A stretch of 64,000 nt of DNA, taken from positions 44,286-108,285 of the forward strand of contig CBFDEC010000007.1 of the NCBI GenBank assembly GCA_965603725.1. Reading direction: 5' to 3'. The DNA comes from JAGGSN01 sp965603725. Its GTDB lineage: Bacteria > Zixibacteria > MSB-5A5 > UBA10806 > 4484-95. Shown here piece after piece: positions 6,571-15,172 of this stretch. Within the stretch, counting starts at the first letter, position 1. Every line of letters starts with the position of its first letter. Under the pieces are notes generated by a model. The model was not told the origin of the DNA. It made no database searches and saw only the letters and a program-made list of their open reading frames with translations. A program made the translations under genes and the position numbers.

Positions 6571-9297
6571 ATGAATAGAGAACTAAATCTAAATGCCAAA
6601 AGCATTCATGAGGCGATTGAATTACAGGTAAAAAAAGAAGGATTTAAGCCCAAACCTGTTAAACCGCTTGTAGCGCCTGTTTTAGCCAAGCCTCATACTG
6701 CAGTCTATAAAATGCATCGTTATTATGCAAGAAGACCTCATAATGTTTTCGCTAAATTGATTGAGCATTATACAAATCCAGGAGATATTGTCTTGGATCC
6801 GTTTTGCGGCGGAGGAGTTACAGTATTTGAGGGATTGAAATTACGACGTAGAGTCATTGGGATTGATATAAATCCGTTAGCCACCTGGATAACTAAAGTT
6901 GAAGTTGAACCGGTGGATTTTGAAATCTTGGAAGAATTGTATAATGAGTGGCTCAAATTAATTGAGAAAAATATACCAAAGTTATTTAAAGCTAAATGTA
7001 CAGAATGCGGAAAATTTGGCATTGCTGAATGGTATGAATGGTCGAATGTAGTAGTTTGTCCCAACTGTGAGGAAAATGTAATATTAGGAAGAACCAAAAA
7101 AATAAGGCCCGGATTATTTGAATGCAATAATAAACAATGTAAAACCCGCATTCAGCCAAATAAATGTGAAAGAAAACCGGATATTATATTAACGGTTATG
7201 ATAGATTGTAAAAATTGTAAAAAAGTTATAAAAAGAGAATCTATCCCGGATGATATAAAAAGATATAAAAAGATATTAAAAGATGAAAAACAATACATCA
7301 AAAAAGAAAAAATCAAAATACCAAATGAAAAATTTCCAGATATGGATCGTGCCAGAGACGATAATATTTTCGGCAAAGGTATTAAATATTTTAAAGATAT
7401 GATGACTGTCAGACAACGTATTTCATTAGGCTTAATAAAAAGATATCTTCCCCGGAATAAAGAAGCAAATGAGATAGATGCATTATACCATGTTTTCTCT
7501 GCTTCTTTACGGTATGTAAACAAGTTTGTGTTTCAAAGTTCAAATTGGCAAAGCGGCAAACCTATTGAGTGGGCCGGGCATAATTATTGGATGCCTTTTT
7601 GCTATTTTGAATTGAATCCATTAAATCCAATTAAGAAAAAATATAAGGCACTAATAAACGGCAAAATAGAGCAGGAAAAATTTATTGGAGAATACTGCAA
7701 ATTTCCAAAATCGAGAAAACCCTGGGATGAATTAGAAAATGGTTTAACCTGTTGGATATTGACTCAATCAAGCCATGATATCAAATTACCTGACGAATCA
7801 GTGGATGCGATTATTACTGACCCTCCATTTGGAGGTAATGTTCAATATGGCGAGTTGTCAGATTTCTATTTAGTATGGCTTAAAGAGTTCTTAGGTTTGA
7901 AAAATCTTTCTGATAAATCAATGGAGGCCATTGAAACGCGTAATCAAGGTTTTAAAGAGGCAAAAGATAGAGAATTTTATGAAGAGATGCTTTATTTAAT
8001 ATTTAAAGAATGCAGAAGAGTCATCAAACCAGATGGCTGGATGGTCTTAACGTTTCACAATAGAGACATAGGTGTTTGGATGTCTTTGCATAGAGCCGCA
8101 TTAAGGGCTGGTTTCAGACTTCCTTTGGAAAACGAATGTTCTAATCGAGGAATGGTTTATCAGCCTCCTGTGCAAAATTATACTCAAACTATTCATCAAC
8201 GGGCGGCCGGTTCTATGCTGGGTGATTTTATATTATCTTTTAAGCCCGCAGCTCCCCCTGTTCAATTAGAAGCAATTAAAGCACAATTGACATTGAAAGA
8301 AGAAAAAGAACTTCAAGATAAGGCAGAGGAAATCATAAGATATCATGGCGGAGCTGATGACACAACATTGATGACCGGTCTTATTCCATATTTGCACGAG
8401 GCATCATTACTGCATCGTATCGGTAAATATGATTTGAATATATTACTGGAGAATGGACCTTTCAAATTCCTATCTAAAGAAAAAAAATGGTTCATGGAGG
8501 ACATGGTAGAACCAACTGGCTCATTAAAACCTTTGAATATGATCGATGCTGAAGTGTTTGTCCAAAATCTTATCCATAGTTATTTATTTGAACATAAGCA
8601 GGCAACGATGGATGAGCTTTTAGTCGTCATTTATGAAAATCTTGTTAACTCTCACCGGCCTCAGATTAGCACAATAGATAAAGTTGTAAATAAATATTGT
8701 AAGAAAAAGAAAGTAAAAGGCCAAAAACGTGAACTATATATTTGGAATCCTAAGGTGAAAACTCCTGAACAGATTGAAAAAGCATTGTCAACACAGATTC
8801 CCCTGGGTTTTGATACTGCCATTGCATTGGATCATAATAATATAATTAAAATCATCTCAGAATCAGCAAACAATGCCGGTTATAATGTTCATGTCGGTAA
8901 AACAGAACAAAGAAAATCCCCGACATTAAAAGCTTTAAGCCTGGAATTGTCAGGTTTTGAATTGGGATTGCCCCCTGAAGTTTTCAAATTAATTCAAGAA
9001 ATTGATATTATAATATTGAAAGGTTCTAATATCATAGCCGCTGTTGAGGTTGCTACTACTATTTCAACTTTTAACAAGGCAGTTAACGATAGATTTAGAA
9101 ATTTACTTACAATTGCTCCAAATTTGGATATTAGATTAAGTGTAATTGTCTCTGATAATAATTTTGAAAAAGCACATGAAGAACTATATACGCCCGCTAA
9201 TATTAAATCCAGGTTGTCAGAAAAAGTTAAATTATTTAAAACAAGTAAAATCATGGATAAAGATTTCTTAAATATGATTTTAAGTAAAAATACATGA
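6571..9297 (+). CDS. DNA methyltransferase with zinc-ribbon insert and probable C-terminal PD-(D/E)XK nuclease domain
   Basis: The protein is 908 residues from the ATG at 6571; an upstream TTG at 6550 lies inside the terminator and is unlikely. DPFCGGGVTVFEGL (about residue 75) followed by GIDINP is the AdoMet-binding motif I. DAIITDPPFGG (about 410) is the catalytic motif IV of N6-adenine or N4-cytosine methyltransferases. Between them lie CxxC pairs (CTECGKFG, CPNCEE, CNNKQCKTR, CKNCKK) that look like zinc ribbons. Near residues 810-835 EIDIIILKG then AAVEVATT is followed by NDRFRNLL, the pattern of a PD-(D/E)XK nuclease core. The codons are AAA/AAT-rich, unlike the neighbours, which suggests lateral transfer. 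A solitary regulatory methyltransferase is the alternative. Confidence 0.75.
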   Translation: MNRELNLNAKSIHEAIELQVKKEGFKPKPVKPLVAPVLAKPHTAVYKMHRYYARRPHNVFAKLIEHYTNPGDIVLDPFCGGGVTVFEGLKLRRRVIGIDINPLATWITKVEVEPVDFEILEELYNEWLKLIEKNIPKLFKAKCTECGKFGIAEWYEWSNVVVCPNCEENVILGRTKKIRPGLFECNNKQCKTRIQPNKCERKPDIILTVMIDCKNCKKVIKRESIPDDIKRYKKILKDEKQYIKKEKIKIPNEKFPDMDRARDDNIFGKGIKYFKDMMTVRQRISLGLIKRYLPRNKEANEIDALYHVFSASLRYVNKFVFQSSNWQSGKPIEWAGHNYWMPFCYFELNPLNPIKKKYKALINGKIEQEKFIGEYCKFPKSRKPWDELENGLTCWILTQSSHDIKLPDESVDAIITDPPFGGNVQYGELSDFYLVWLKEFLGLKNLSDKSMEAIETRNQGFKEAKDREFYEEMLYLIFKECRRVIKPDGWMVLTFHNRDIGVWMSLHRAALRAGFRLPLENECSNRGMVYQPPVQNYTQTIHQRAAGSMLGDFILSFKPAAPPVQLEAIKAQLTLKEEKELQDKAEEIIRYHGGADDTTLMTGLIPYLHEASLLHRIGKYDLNILLENGPFKFLSKEKKWFMEDMVEPTGSLKPLNMIDAEVFVQNLIHSYLFEHKQATMDELLVVIYENLVNSHRPQISTIDKVVNKYCKKKKVKGQKRELYIWNPKVKTPEQIEKALSTQIPLGFDTAIALDHNNIIKIISESANNAGYNVHVGKTEQRKSPTLKALSLELSGFELGLPPEVFKLIQEIDIIILKGSNIIAAVEVATTISTFNKAVNDRFRNLLTIAPNLDIRLSVIVSDNNFEKAHEELYTPANIKSRLSEKVKLFKTSKIMDKDFLNMILSKNT

Positions 9298-9314
9298 TTT
9301 AAACAGGAGAACGA

Positions 9315-10460
9315 ATGAATTTCGAATTAACCGAAGACCAGCTGGCAGTTCAGGAGGTAGCCAGAGGGTTTACTGAAAAGAAACTGAAACCCAGGGCTGA
9401 GGAGTTTGACGCCGAATCCAAGATGGACAGCGGTTTATTGAAAGAAATGGGCGAACTGGGCCTGATGGGGATTACTCTCCCAGAAAAGTACGGCGGCGGT
9501 GAAATGGATACGATATCCTATATGGTAGCATCGGAGGAGCTGGCTAAAGGCTGCGCCTCTCATGCAGCTGTTTTAGGGTTGCATAACTCTCTCTACGGCT
9601 ATCCGGTTGTCGAATTTGGAACAGAAGAACAAAAGCAAAAATATCTTCCCGGCATCTGCAGCGGAGAACAGGTAGGCGCCTTTGCACTATCTGAACCCGG
9701 CGCTGGTTCCGATGCCGCGGCCGTTGCTACTACTTGCAAAAAAAAGGACGACGGCTATGTGCTTAACGGCACAAAAATATTTATTACCATGGGCGCTGTG
9801 GCGGACAGCGTTATAGTATTCGCAACCTCTAAAAAAGGTTCCGGTCCCAAAGGCATCACCGCTTTCATAGTCGATAAAGGCGCCGAGGGATTTGATATCG
9901 GCACAATCGAAAAGAAAATGGGACTTAAGGCGTCACCCACGACCGAATTAATATTCAATGACTGTTTTGTTCCTAAAGAGAATATGCTTGGCGTGGAAGG
10001 GAAAGGTTTCCGGGTGGCGATGTCTACCCTGGATGGCGGCAGGATCAGTTGTGGAGCGATGGCGGTTGGTCTGGCTCAGGCTGCTTTTGAAATTGCCTTG
10101 AAATATTCGAAGGAACGCGAGCAGTTCGGCAAACCGATCTCAGCGTTTCAGGCTATTCAGTTTCACCTGGCGGATATGTCTATTATGATAGAAAACGCCC
10201 GGCTTTCGGTCTACCGGGCAGCCTGGATGAAAGATAAAGGAATGCCCTATACATTGCAGGCGGCCCAGGCTAAAGTTTACGCCTCGGAAATTTCTACTTT
10301 AGTGACTCATAAAGCGATTCAGGTTCTTGGCGGTTATGGATATATCAGGGATTACCAGGTCGAAAGGATGTACCGTGACGCCCGCGTAACCGAGCTTTTC
10401 GAGGGGACATCGGAGGTGCAAAGGCTGATTATCGCCAGAAACCTTCTCAAAGGAAAATAG
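9315..10460 (+). CDS. acyl-CoA dehydrogenase (short-chain / glutaryl-CoA type)
   Basis: A 381-residue flavoprotein with all family landmarks: an N-terminal helical domain, AFALSEPGAGSDAAA (FAD and substrate binding), DGGRISCGAMAVGLAQAAFE, QFGKPISAFQAIQFHLADM, the QVLGGYGYIRDYQVERMYRDA signature, and FEGTSEVQR with the catalytic Glu near residue 366. It introduces the 2,3-double bond into acyl-CoA and needs an electron-transfer flavoprotein, not seen here. In an aromatic pathway it could act on pimeloyl-CoA- or glutaryl-CoA-level intermediates, but the chain length cannot be read from the sequence. An AGGAGA ribosome-binding site precedes the ATG. It starts 17 bases after the methyltransferase gene. 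Confidence 0.92.
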   Translation: MNFELTEDQLAVQEVARGFTEKKLKPRAEEFDAESKMDSGLLKEMGELGLMGITLPEKYGGGEMDTISYMVASEELAKGCASHAAVLGLHNSLYGYPVVEFGTEEQKQKYLPGICSGEQVGAFALSEPGAGSDAAAVATTCKKKDDGYVLNGTKIFITMGAVADSVIVFATSKKGSGPKGITAFIVDKGAEGFDIGTIEKKMGLKASPTTELIFNDCFVPKENMLGVEGKGFRVAMSTLDGGRISCGAMAVGLAQAAFEIALKYSKEREQFGKPISAFQAIQFHLADMSIMIENARLSVYRAAWMKDKGMPYTLQAAQAKVYASEISTLVTHKAIQVLGGYGYIRDYQVERMYRDARVTELFEGTSEVQRLIIARNLLKGK

Positions 10461-10850
10461 AAAAGGAGTTTTATAAGGAGAATAAGAGGTTGTAGTAATA
10501 AATGAATCTTGATTGTGATTCTCTGAAAAGTCATTGCGAGCATCTGACCCGTAAGGCGAGAGATTTGAAAAACAAACAAAATAGCAATGTAAGCCCGGCC
10601 GCAGGACAGGCCGTCAAGGTCTTGTGGATTTTCAACCTGCCCGGACAGACTGAAAGTCTGTCCTACTAAAGCTTGCGATCTATATGTCTTCGCATTGGTT
10701 TACCCAAATCGATTTGTTTCTTAAGAGTGAAACGAAACTCCGGGACGCTTCCAAACATTCTAAGAGTTTGCATGATTGATTTGTCATCCCGCTGTTTCCT
10801 CACGATGACTGAGAATTATATACAGCCTCATAGGCTTTTCTGACAGTATT
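10461..10850. other. 390-bp intergenic region with palindromic repeat
   Basis: No gene is supported. It holds a perfect 9-bp hairpin at 10643-10663 (GGACAGACT / AGTCTGTCC) and a segment near 10525-10560 (cattgcgag... cccgtaaggcgag) that resembles the remnants of dispersed repeats also seen at 23560-23600. The hairpin lacks a T-run, so it is more likely a repeat than a terminator. Confidence 0.5.
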
Positions 10851-11396
10851 ATGAAAGAGATCACGTTTTTTGGCAGGGGCGGACAGGGCGCTGTAGTTGC
10901 CTCTGAAATGCTTGCCGACGCTTATTTCCATGAGGGTTACCAGGTTCAGAGTTTTCCATCTTTTGGCGTTGAACGGCGCGGGGCGCCGGTTATGGCGTTC
11001 TTACGAGTCGATAAGGAGTTCATATATCTCAGAAGCATGATATACAAAATTGATTTCGGCGTGATCCTGGCCCCTGATATAGTTAATGCGCCAATCTTTA
11101 AACCAACATTAAAAGCCGAGACAGTGATCTTGATAAATTCCCGAGAAAAGTTGCCTCAGCTTGATGGAATTAGAGCTTCTTATGTTGATGCCACCGGCAT
11201 CGCCTTAGAATATGGTCTGGGGTCAAAGGCTCAGCCGCTGGTCAATACCGCAATGCTTGGAGCATTTGCTAAAATATCGGGCGATCTGAAACTGGACAAC
11301 CTGCTGGAGGCAGTCAAAGGCAGCGTGCCGCAAAAAACTGATATGAACATAAAAGCTGTAATCAAAGCATATGAATCGGTAATAGGTTTTGAGTAA
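10851..11396 (+). CDS. 2-oxoacid:acceptor oxidoreductase, gamma subunit (PadE/PorC-like)
   Basis: A 181-residue gamma subunit beginning with the family motif FFGRGGQGAVVASEMLA, followed by SFPSFGVERRGAPVMAFLRVD, which contributes to the CoA-binding domain. It is the first gene of a tightly overlapping four-gene set (gamma, flavin/ferredoxin subunit, alpha, beta) for oxidative decarboxylation of a 2-oxoacid to an acyl-CoA. The next gene starts at a TTG eight bases before this gene ends. The overall layout matches phenylglyoxylate:NAD oxidoreductase of aromatic degraders better than ordinary pyruvate ferredoxin oxidoreductase, because a GltD-type subunit is included. Confidence 0.88.
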   Translation: MKEITFFGRGGQGAVVASEMLADAYFHEGYQVQSFPSFGVERRGAPVMAFLRVDKEFIYLRSMIYKIDFGVILAPDIVNAPIFKPTLKAETVILINSREKLPQLDGIRASYVDATGIALEYGLGSKAQPLVNTAMLGAFAKISGDLKLDNLLEAVKGSVPQKTDMNIKAVIKAYESVIGFE

Positions 11397-13032
11397 ATTA
11401 ATCGTTTTTAATTCGGTCGATGAGATGCCGGAGATGGCGGTTGCCGGATCGCCAATGGACTGGAATAAAACCGGTTCCTGGCGATCGTCCACTCCTGTTC
11501 ACAGGGACAAGACCCCGCCATGCAATTTCAACTGCCCTGCCGGTGAGGATATACGCGGTTACATAGATTTAATAAAGAAAAATCAGCTTAGCGATGCTTT
11601 CAGCCTTCTAACCAAGACTAATCCGCTTCCGGCTGTGTGCGGGCGGGTATGTTTTCATCCCTGCCAGGCTAACTGTAATCGTCATGATTTCGATATCGAA
11701 GTACAGGTGCGATTGCTTGAAAAATTCATAGGCGATTGGGGAATCGAAAACAAATTAAAAACAGAACTTCCTGATTTAAGTCACCATAAGATAGCGGTCA
11801 TCGGAGCAGGTCCGGCAGGATTGGCCGCCGCGTATTTCCTTCGCAGGAAAGGCCTGGCAGTAACACTCTATGATGAAAACGGTTTGCCGGGCGGTATTCT
11901 GCATTACGGCATACCATCATACCGGCTCGATAAAGATATCCTGCAAACTGAGCTTGAAAGACTAATGGAAGGAATCGAGTTTAAATCGAACATGAAATTC
12001 GGTTCCGATTTTGGTATCGGTGATTTACAAAATTTCGACTCGGTCTTCCTGGCAACCGGCGCACATCTGTCAAAAAAAATGAATATTAATGGAGAGAAAC
12101 TCACCGGAGTAGAACCCGGACTTGATTTTTTAAAAAATGTGAACTCCGGCGTTGCTGTTGACCTCAAAGGGAAAAAAGCTGTTGTTATTGGCGGCGGCAA
12201 CACGGCCTGTGATGTTGCCCGCACCGCTTATCGTCTCGGCGCCGATGTTCACCTTGTTTACCGGCGGACCCAAAAAGAAATGCCTGCTTTCGCCGAAGAG
12301 GTTGAACAGCTTAAATCCGAACCAATTAAAATAGAGTTTCTGGCGGAACCCGAGAGAATTGAAAGGCAAAACGATGGCAGGTTGAAAGTATTATTCACAA
12401 AAATGAAACTTGGAGAACCCGACCAATCCGGCCGTTCAAGACCTGTTCCAATCAAGGGTTCGGGTTTCGATATGATCGTGGATAAAATCTATGCCGCAAT
12501 CGGTGAGGACCCCGACCTGTCATTCTTTCCGAAGGTGGTTATTTCAAACAGCGGCGAATTTGATTTTGCCGGAGTAGAAAAAAGTCTGCGCGAAAAGCTG
12601 TTCGTCGGCGGAGATATTTTGCCTAATCCCAGGACAGTTCCTCACGCGGTTGCCACAGGAAGGTTGACCGCTGATAAAATTGAGGCGTTTCTAAAGGGAG
12701 AACTGCTAGATTCTCAAAAGAATATCGCCGAGGTTGCTGGTCCTGATGACGTTAATTATATCTATTTCACAAAGGTCAATGCAGCAAAATGGCAGAAAAA
12801 TCTAACCATCAACGGCAGTATTCCCGATATAGAAAAGGCGATTGAGGAAGCCAGCCGCTGTTTTTCCTGCGGTGTGTGCAATCAATGTGACAACTGCTAC
12901 AATTTCTGCCCCGACCTGGCCGTGATTAAATCCTCGGATGGGTATCAGATCAATCTCGACTACTGTAAGGGGTGCGGTATATGCTCCAATGAATGTCCTC
13001 GCGGCGCTTTGATTATGGAGGCGAAGAGTTGA
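11389..13032 (+). CDS. GltD-type flavoprotein fused to a delta-type ferredoxin, 2-oxoacid oxidoreductase subunit
   Basis: A 547-residue fusion with a TTG start overlapping the gamma subunit. Residues 40-110 hold the Cys-rich GltD entry domain (PPCNFNCPAGEDIRGYI, CGRVCFHPC). GAGPAGLAAAYFLRRKG (about 138-154) binds FAD and VVIGGGNTACDVARTAYRLG (about 265) binds NAD(P). The last 65 residues carry two ferredoxin clusters (CFSCGVCNQCDNC, CKGCGICSNECP) like the PorD/delta subunit. It should transfer electrons from ferredoxin-level clusters to NAD(P). In phenylglyoxylate:NAD oxidoreductase the flavin subunit and the ferredoxin subunit are separate proteins (PadH and PadF); here they appear joined. 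Confidence 0.87.
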   Translation: MSKLIVFNSVDEMPEMAVAGSPMDWNKTGSWRSSTPVHRDKTPPCNFNCPAGEDIRGYIDLIKKNQLSDAFSLLTKTNPLPAVCGRVCFHPCQANCNRHDFDIEVQVRLLEKFIGDWGIENKLKTELPDLSHHKIAVIGAGPAGLAAAYFLRRKGLAVTLYDENGLPGGILHYGIPSYRLDKDILQTELERLMEGIEFKSNMKFGSDFGIGDLQNFDSVFLATGAHLSKKMNINGEKLTGVEPGLDFLKNVNSGVAVDLKGKKAVVIGGGNTACDVARTAYRLGADVHLVYRRTQKEMPAFAEEVEQLKSEPIKIEFLAEPERIERQNDGRLKVLFTKMKLGEPDQSGRSRPVPIKGSGFDMIVDKIYAAIGEDPDLSFFPKVVISNSGEFDFAGVEKSLREKLFVGGDILPNPRTVPHAVATGRLTADKIEAFLKGELLDSQKNIAEVAGPDDVNYIYFTKVNAAKWQKNLTINGSIPDIEKAIEEASRCFSCGVCNQCDNCYNFCPDLAVIKSSDGYQINLDYCKGCGICSNECPRGALIMEAKS

Positions 13033-14189
13033 AGAAGGTGATGTCGGGTAATGAGGCGGCCTCTCTGGCGGTAAAGCTTTCCAGGGTTCAGGTGATATCG
13101 GCTTATCCCATAACCCCGCAGACGGTGATTGCCGAGAAACTATCTGAACTCTGCGGTTCGGAGGAACTTGATGCCAGGTTCGTTAAGGTGGAATCGGAAC
13201 ATTCAGCCATGGCGACTTTGATCGGGGCGGCCTCCACCGGCGTTCGCACTTTTACTGCTACCTCGGCTCAGGGACTTGCGTTGATGCATGAGCTGCTGTT
13301 CTGGGCATCAGGCGCTAGATTGCCTGTTGTCATGGTTAATGTTAACCGGGCCATGGCGGCTCCCTGGACTATCTGGTGTGACCAGACCGATTCTGTCGCC
13401 CAGCGCGATACCGGTTGGATGCAGTTTTATTGCTGGTCCAACCAGGAAATATTAGACAGCGTCATCTGCTCATTTAAGATAGCCGAAAAACTGTTGATTC
13501 CCTGCATGGTCTGTTTCGACGGTTTCTTTATATCGCATACCTATGAAGCCGTGGATATCCCCGATCAGAAGGATGTAGATAAATTCCTGCCATCAAGAAA
13601 AGCAGAAACTTACATTGATACGAAAAACCCGCAAACGTTTTCGGGCGGTACTTTGCCGAATAATTTCATGGAGTTCCGCTATAAACTTCAAAAAGCATTC
13701 GAACAGGCGCCTGAAGTGATAGATAAAACCTACGGCGAGTTTAACAATATATTCGGCCGCTCATACAAAGATATCGAACCGTATTTTTTTAATGATGCCG
13801 AAACCGTGTTAATGGCTTCCGGCTCTGCGGCATCAACGGTATATTATACGGCGAGAAAATTACGGGAGTCGGGAAAGAAAGTTGGCTTCCTGAGATTAAG
13901 GCAATTGCGGCCGTTTCCCGAGAAATCGTTTTTATCGTTTATGAAGCCGGATGTTAAATACGGTGTACTGGACCGTAATCTTTCACCGGGCACAGGCGGA
14001 GTGTTCACCCAGGAGATAAGAGGAGTTTTAAACCGTCACGGCCGGCAGAATCGGGTCAGCGAATTTGTCGCCGGTCTCGGTGGACGAGATATAACCGAAC
14101 AACATATCATGGAGATATTTAATAAGCTTGCGAATGGCGAAATTAATACATCGGGAATAAACTGGATCGGTGTGAAGGGAAAACAATAA
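13029..14189 (+). CDS. 2-oxoacid:acceptor oxidoreductase, alpha subunit (PadG/PorA-like)
   Basis: A subunit of 386 residues if it starts at TTG 13029, which overlaps the upstream stop (TTGA) and is preceded by GGAGG seven bases away. GTG 13038 or ATG 13041 are alternatives. The sequence shows the N-terminal domain of the pyruvate ferredoxin oxidoreductase family (MSGNEAASLAVKLSRV, AYPITPQT, KVESEHSAMATLIGAA, FTATSAQGLALMHEL) and a transketolase-C-like domain near the end (VGFLRLRQLRPFPEKS, DRNLSPGTGGVF). It pairs with the beta subunit to form the thiamine diphosphate active site. The substrate is not provable; phenylglyoxylate, pyruvate or a branched oxoacid are candidates. Confidence 0.88.
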   Translation: MKKVMSGNEAASLAVKLSRVQVISAYPITPQTVIAEKLSELCGSEELDARFVKVESEHSAMATLIGAASTGVRTFTATSAQGLALMHELLFWASGARLPVVMVNVNRAMAAPWTIWCDQTDSVAQRDTGWMQFYCWSNQEILDSVICSFKIAEKLLIPCMVCFDGFFISHTYEAVDIPDQKDVDKFLPSRKAETYIDTKNPQTFSGGTLPNNFMEFRYKLQKAFEQAPEVIDKTYGEFNNIFGRSYKDIEPYFFNDAETVLMASGSAASTVYYTARKLRESGKKVGFLRLRQLRPFPEKSFLSFMKPDVKYGVLDRNLSPGTGGVFTQEIRGVLNRHGRQNRVSEFVAGLGGRDITEQHIMEIFNKLANGEINTSGINWIGVKGKQ

Positions 14190-14257
14190 GTAAATTTATT
14201 TAATAAGTTTTATCATTATGAGAATTACTTTCCAAAATCTAAGACCGGAGTTGACCT

Positions 14258-15172
14258 ATGAATGAAATGCCGGATTACGAGTTTTGCGCAAGTCATAGTT
14301 TTTACGGCCACATGGCCTGTCCCGGTTGCGGTGAAAAGATATTAATCAGGCATGTCCTGGAAGCTCTTGGTCCGGAAACTGTAATTATTTGCCCTGCCGG
14401 CTGTGCCGCGGTTACTGACGGCGTCTTTCCCCATACTATTTCGCCGGTCCCGTTTTTGCATGTGCCGTTTGATGCGACTCCCTCCGCGGCGGCCGGTGTC
14501 CGCGCCGGTCTCGATATGTCGGGTCGTAAGGATGTGACAGTAATGGCCTGGGCCGGCGATGGAGCCACCTTCGATATCGGGATGGGGTCTCTTTCGGCTA
14601 TTGCAGAAAGAAATGAGAATATTCTTTATGTTTGCTACGACAACGAAGCTTATATGAACACCGGCATCCAGCGCAGTTCGGCCACGCCTATCGGAAGCTG
14701 GACTACCACAACGCCGGAGGGGCGATTGAAATCCGAACCCAAGAAAAATATCGATTTCATCATGGCCTCACACAGGGCGCCCTATGTTGCCACCTGTTCG
14801 CCGGCGTTTATTGATGATCTGAAAATGAAAGTTACAAAAGCAAAAAATATGACCGGCTTAAGATTCCTTCATTTGTATTCCCCGTGTCCTCCAGGTTGGA
14901 AATCCGACCCCAAGGATAGCATCGCCATTTCCAGGCTGGCCGTGGAATGTAACCTGTTTCCTCTTTATGAAATTTACAACGGAGAAAAATATATACTGAA
15001 TTATCAATCCCGGAGCCTTCCCGTTTCCGAGTACATAAAACTCCAGGGAAGATTCAGATATCTAAGCGACAGGGACAAAGAAATTCTTCAGTCCGAGGCT
15101 GATCAGTTCTACCGTACTCTGATATCGCTTCAAAATATCAAACCGCAATCAAATATTGCCGGGGAGGAATGA
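14258..15172 (+). CDS. 2-oxoacid:acceptor oxidoreductase, beta subunit (PadI/PorB-like)
   Basis: A 304-residue thiamine-diphosphate-binding subunit. CPGCGEK (about 25) and CPAGCAAVTDG supply Cys for the [4Fe-4S] cluster. AGDGATFDIGMGSLSAIAER then YDNEAYMNTG (about 93-135) is the TPP/Mg motif. SSATPIGSWTTTTPEGR matches the conserved active-site loop of this family. It ends in an ATGA overlap with the LeuA-like gene, so the oxidoreductase and the 2-oxoacid elongation genes are probably in one transcript. Confidence 0.9.
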   Translation: MNEMPDYEFCASHSFYGHMACPGCGEKILIRHVLEALGPETVIICPAGCAAVTDGVFPHTISPVPFLHVPFDATPSAAAGVRAGLDMSGRKDVTVMAWAGDGATFDIGMGSLSAIAERNENILYVCYDNEAYMNTGIQRSSATPIGSWTTTTPEGRLKSEPKKNIDFIMASHRAPYVATCSPAFIDDLKMKVTKAKNMTGLRFLHLYSPCPPGWKSDPKDSIAISRLAVECNLFPLYEIYNGEKYILNYQSRSLPVSEYIKLQGRFRYLSDRDKEILQSEADQFYRTLISLQNIKPQSNIAGEE

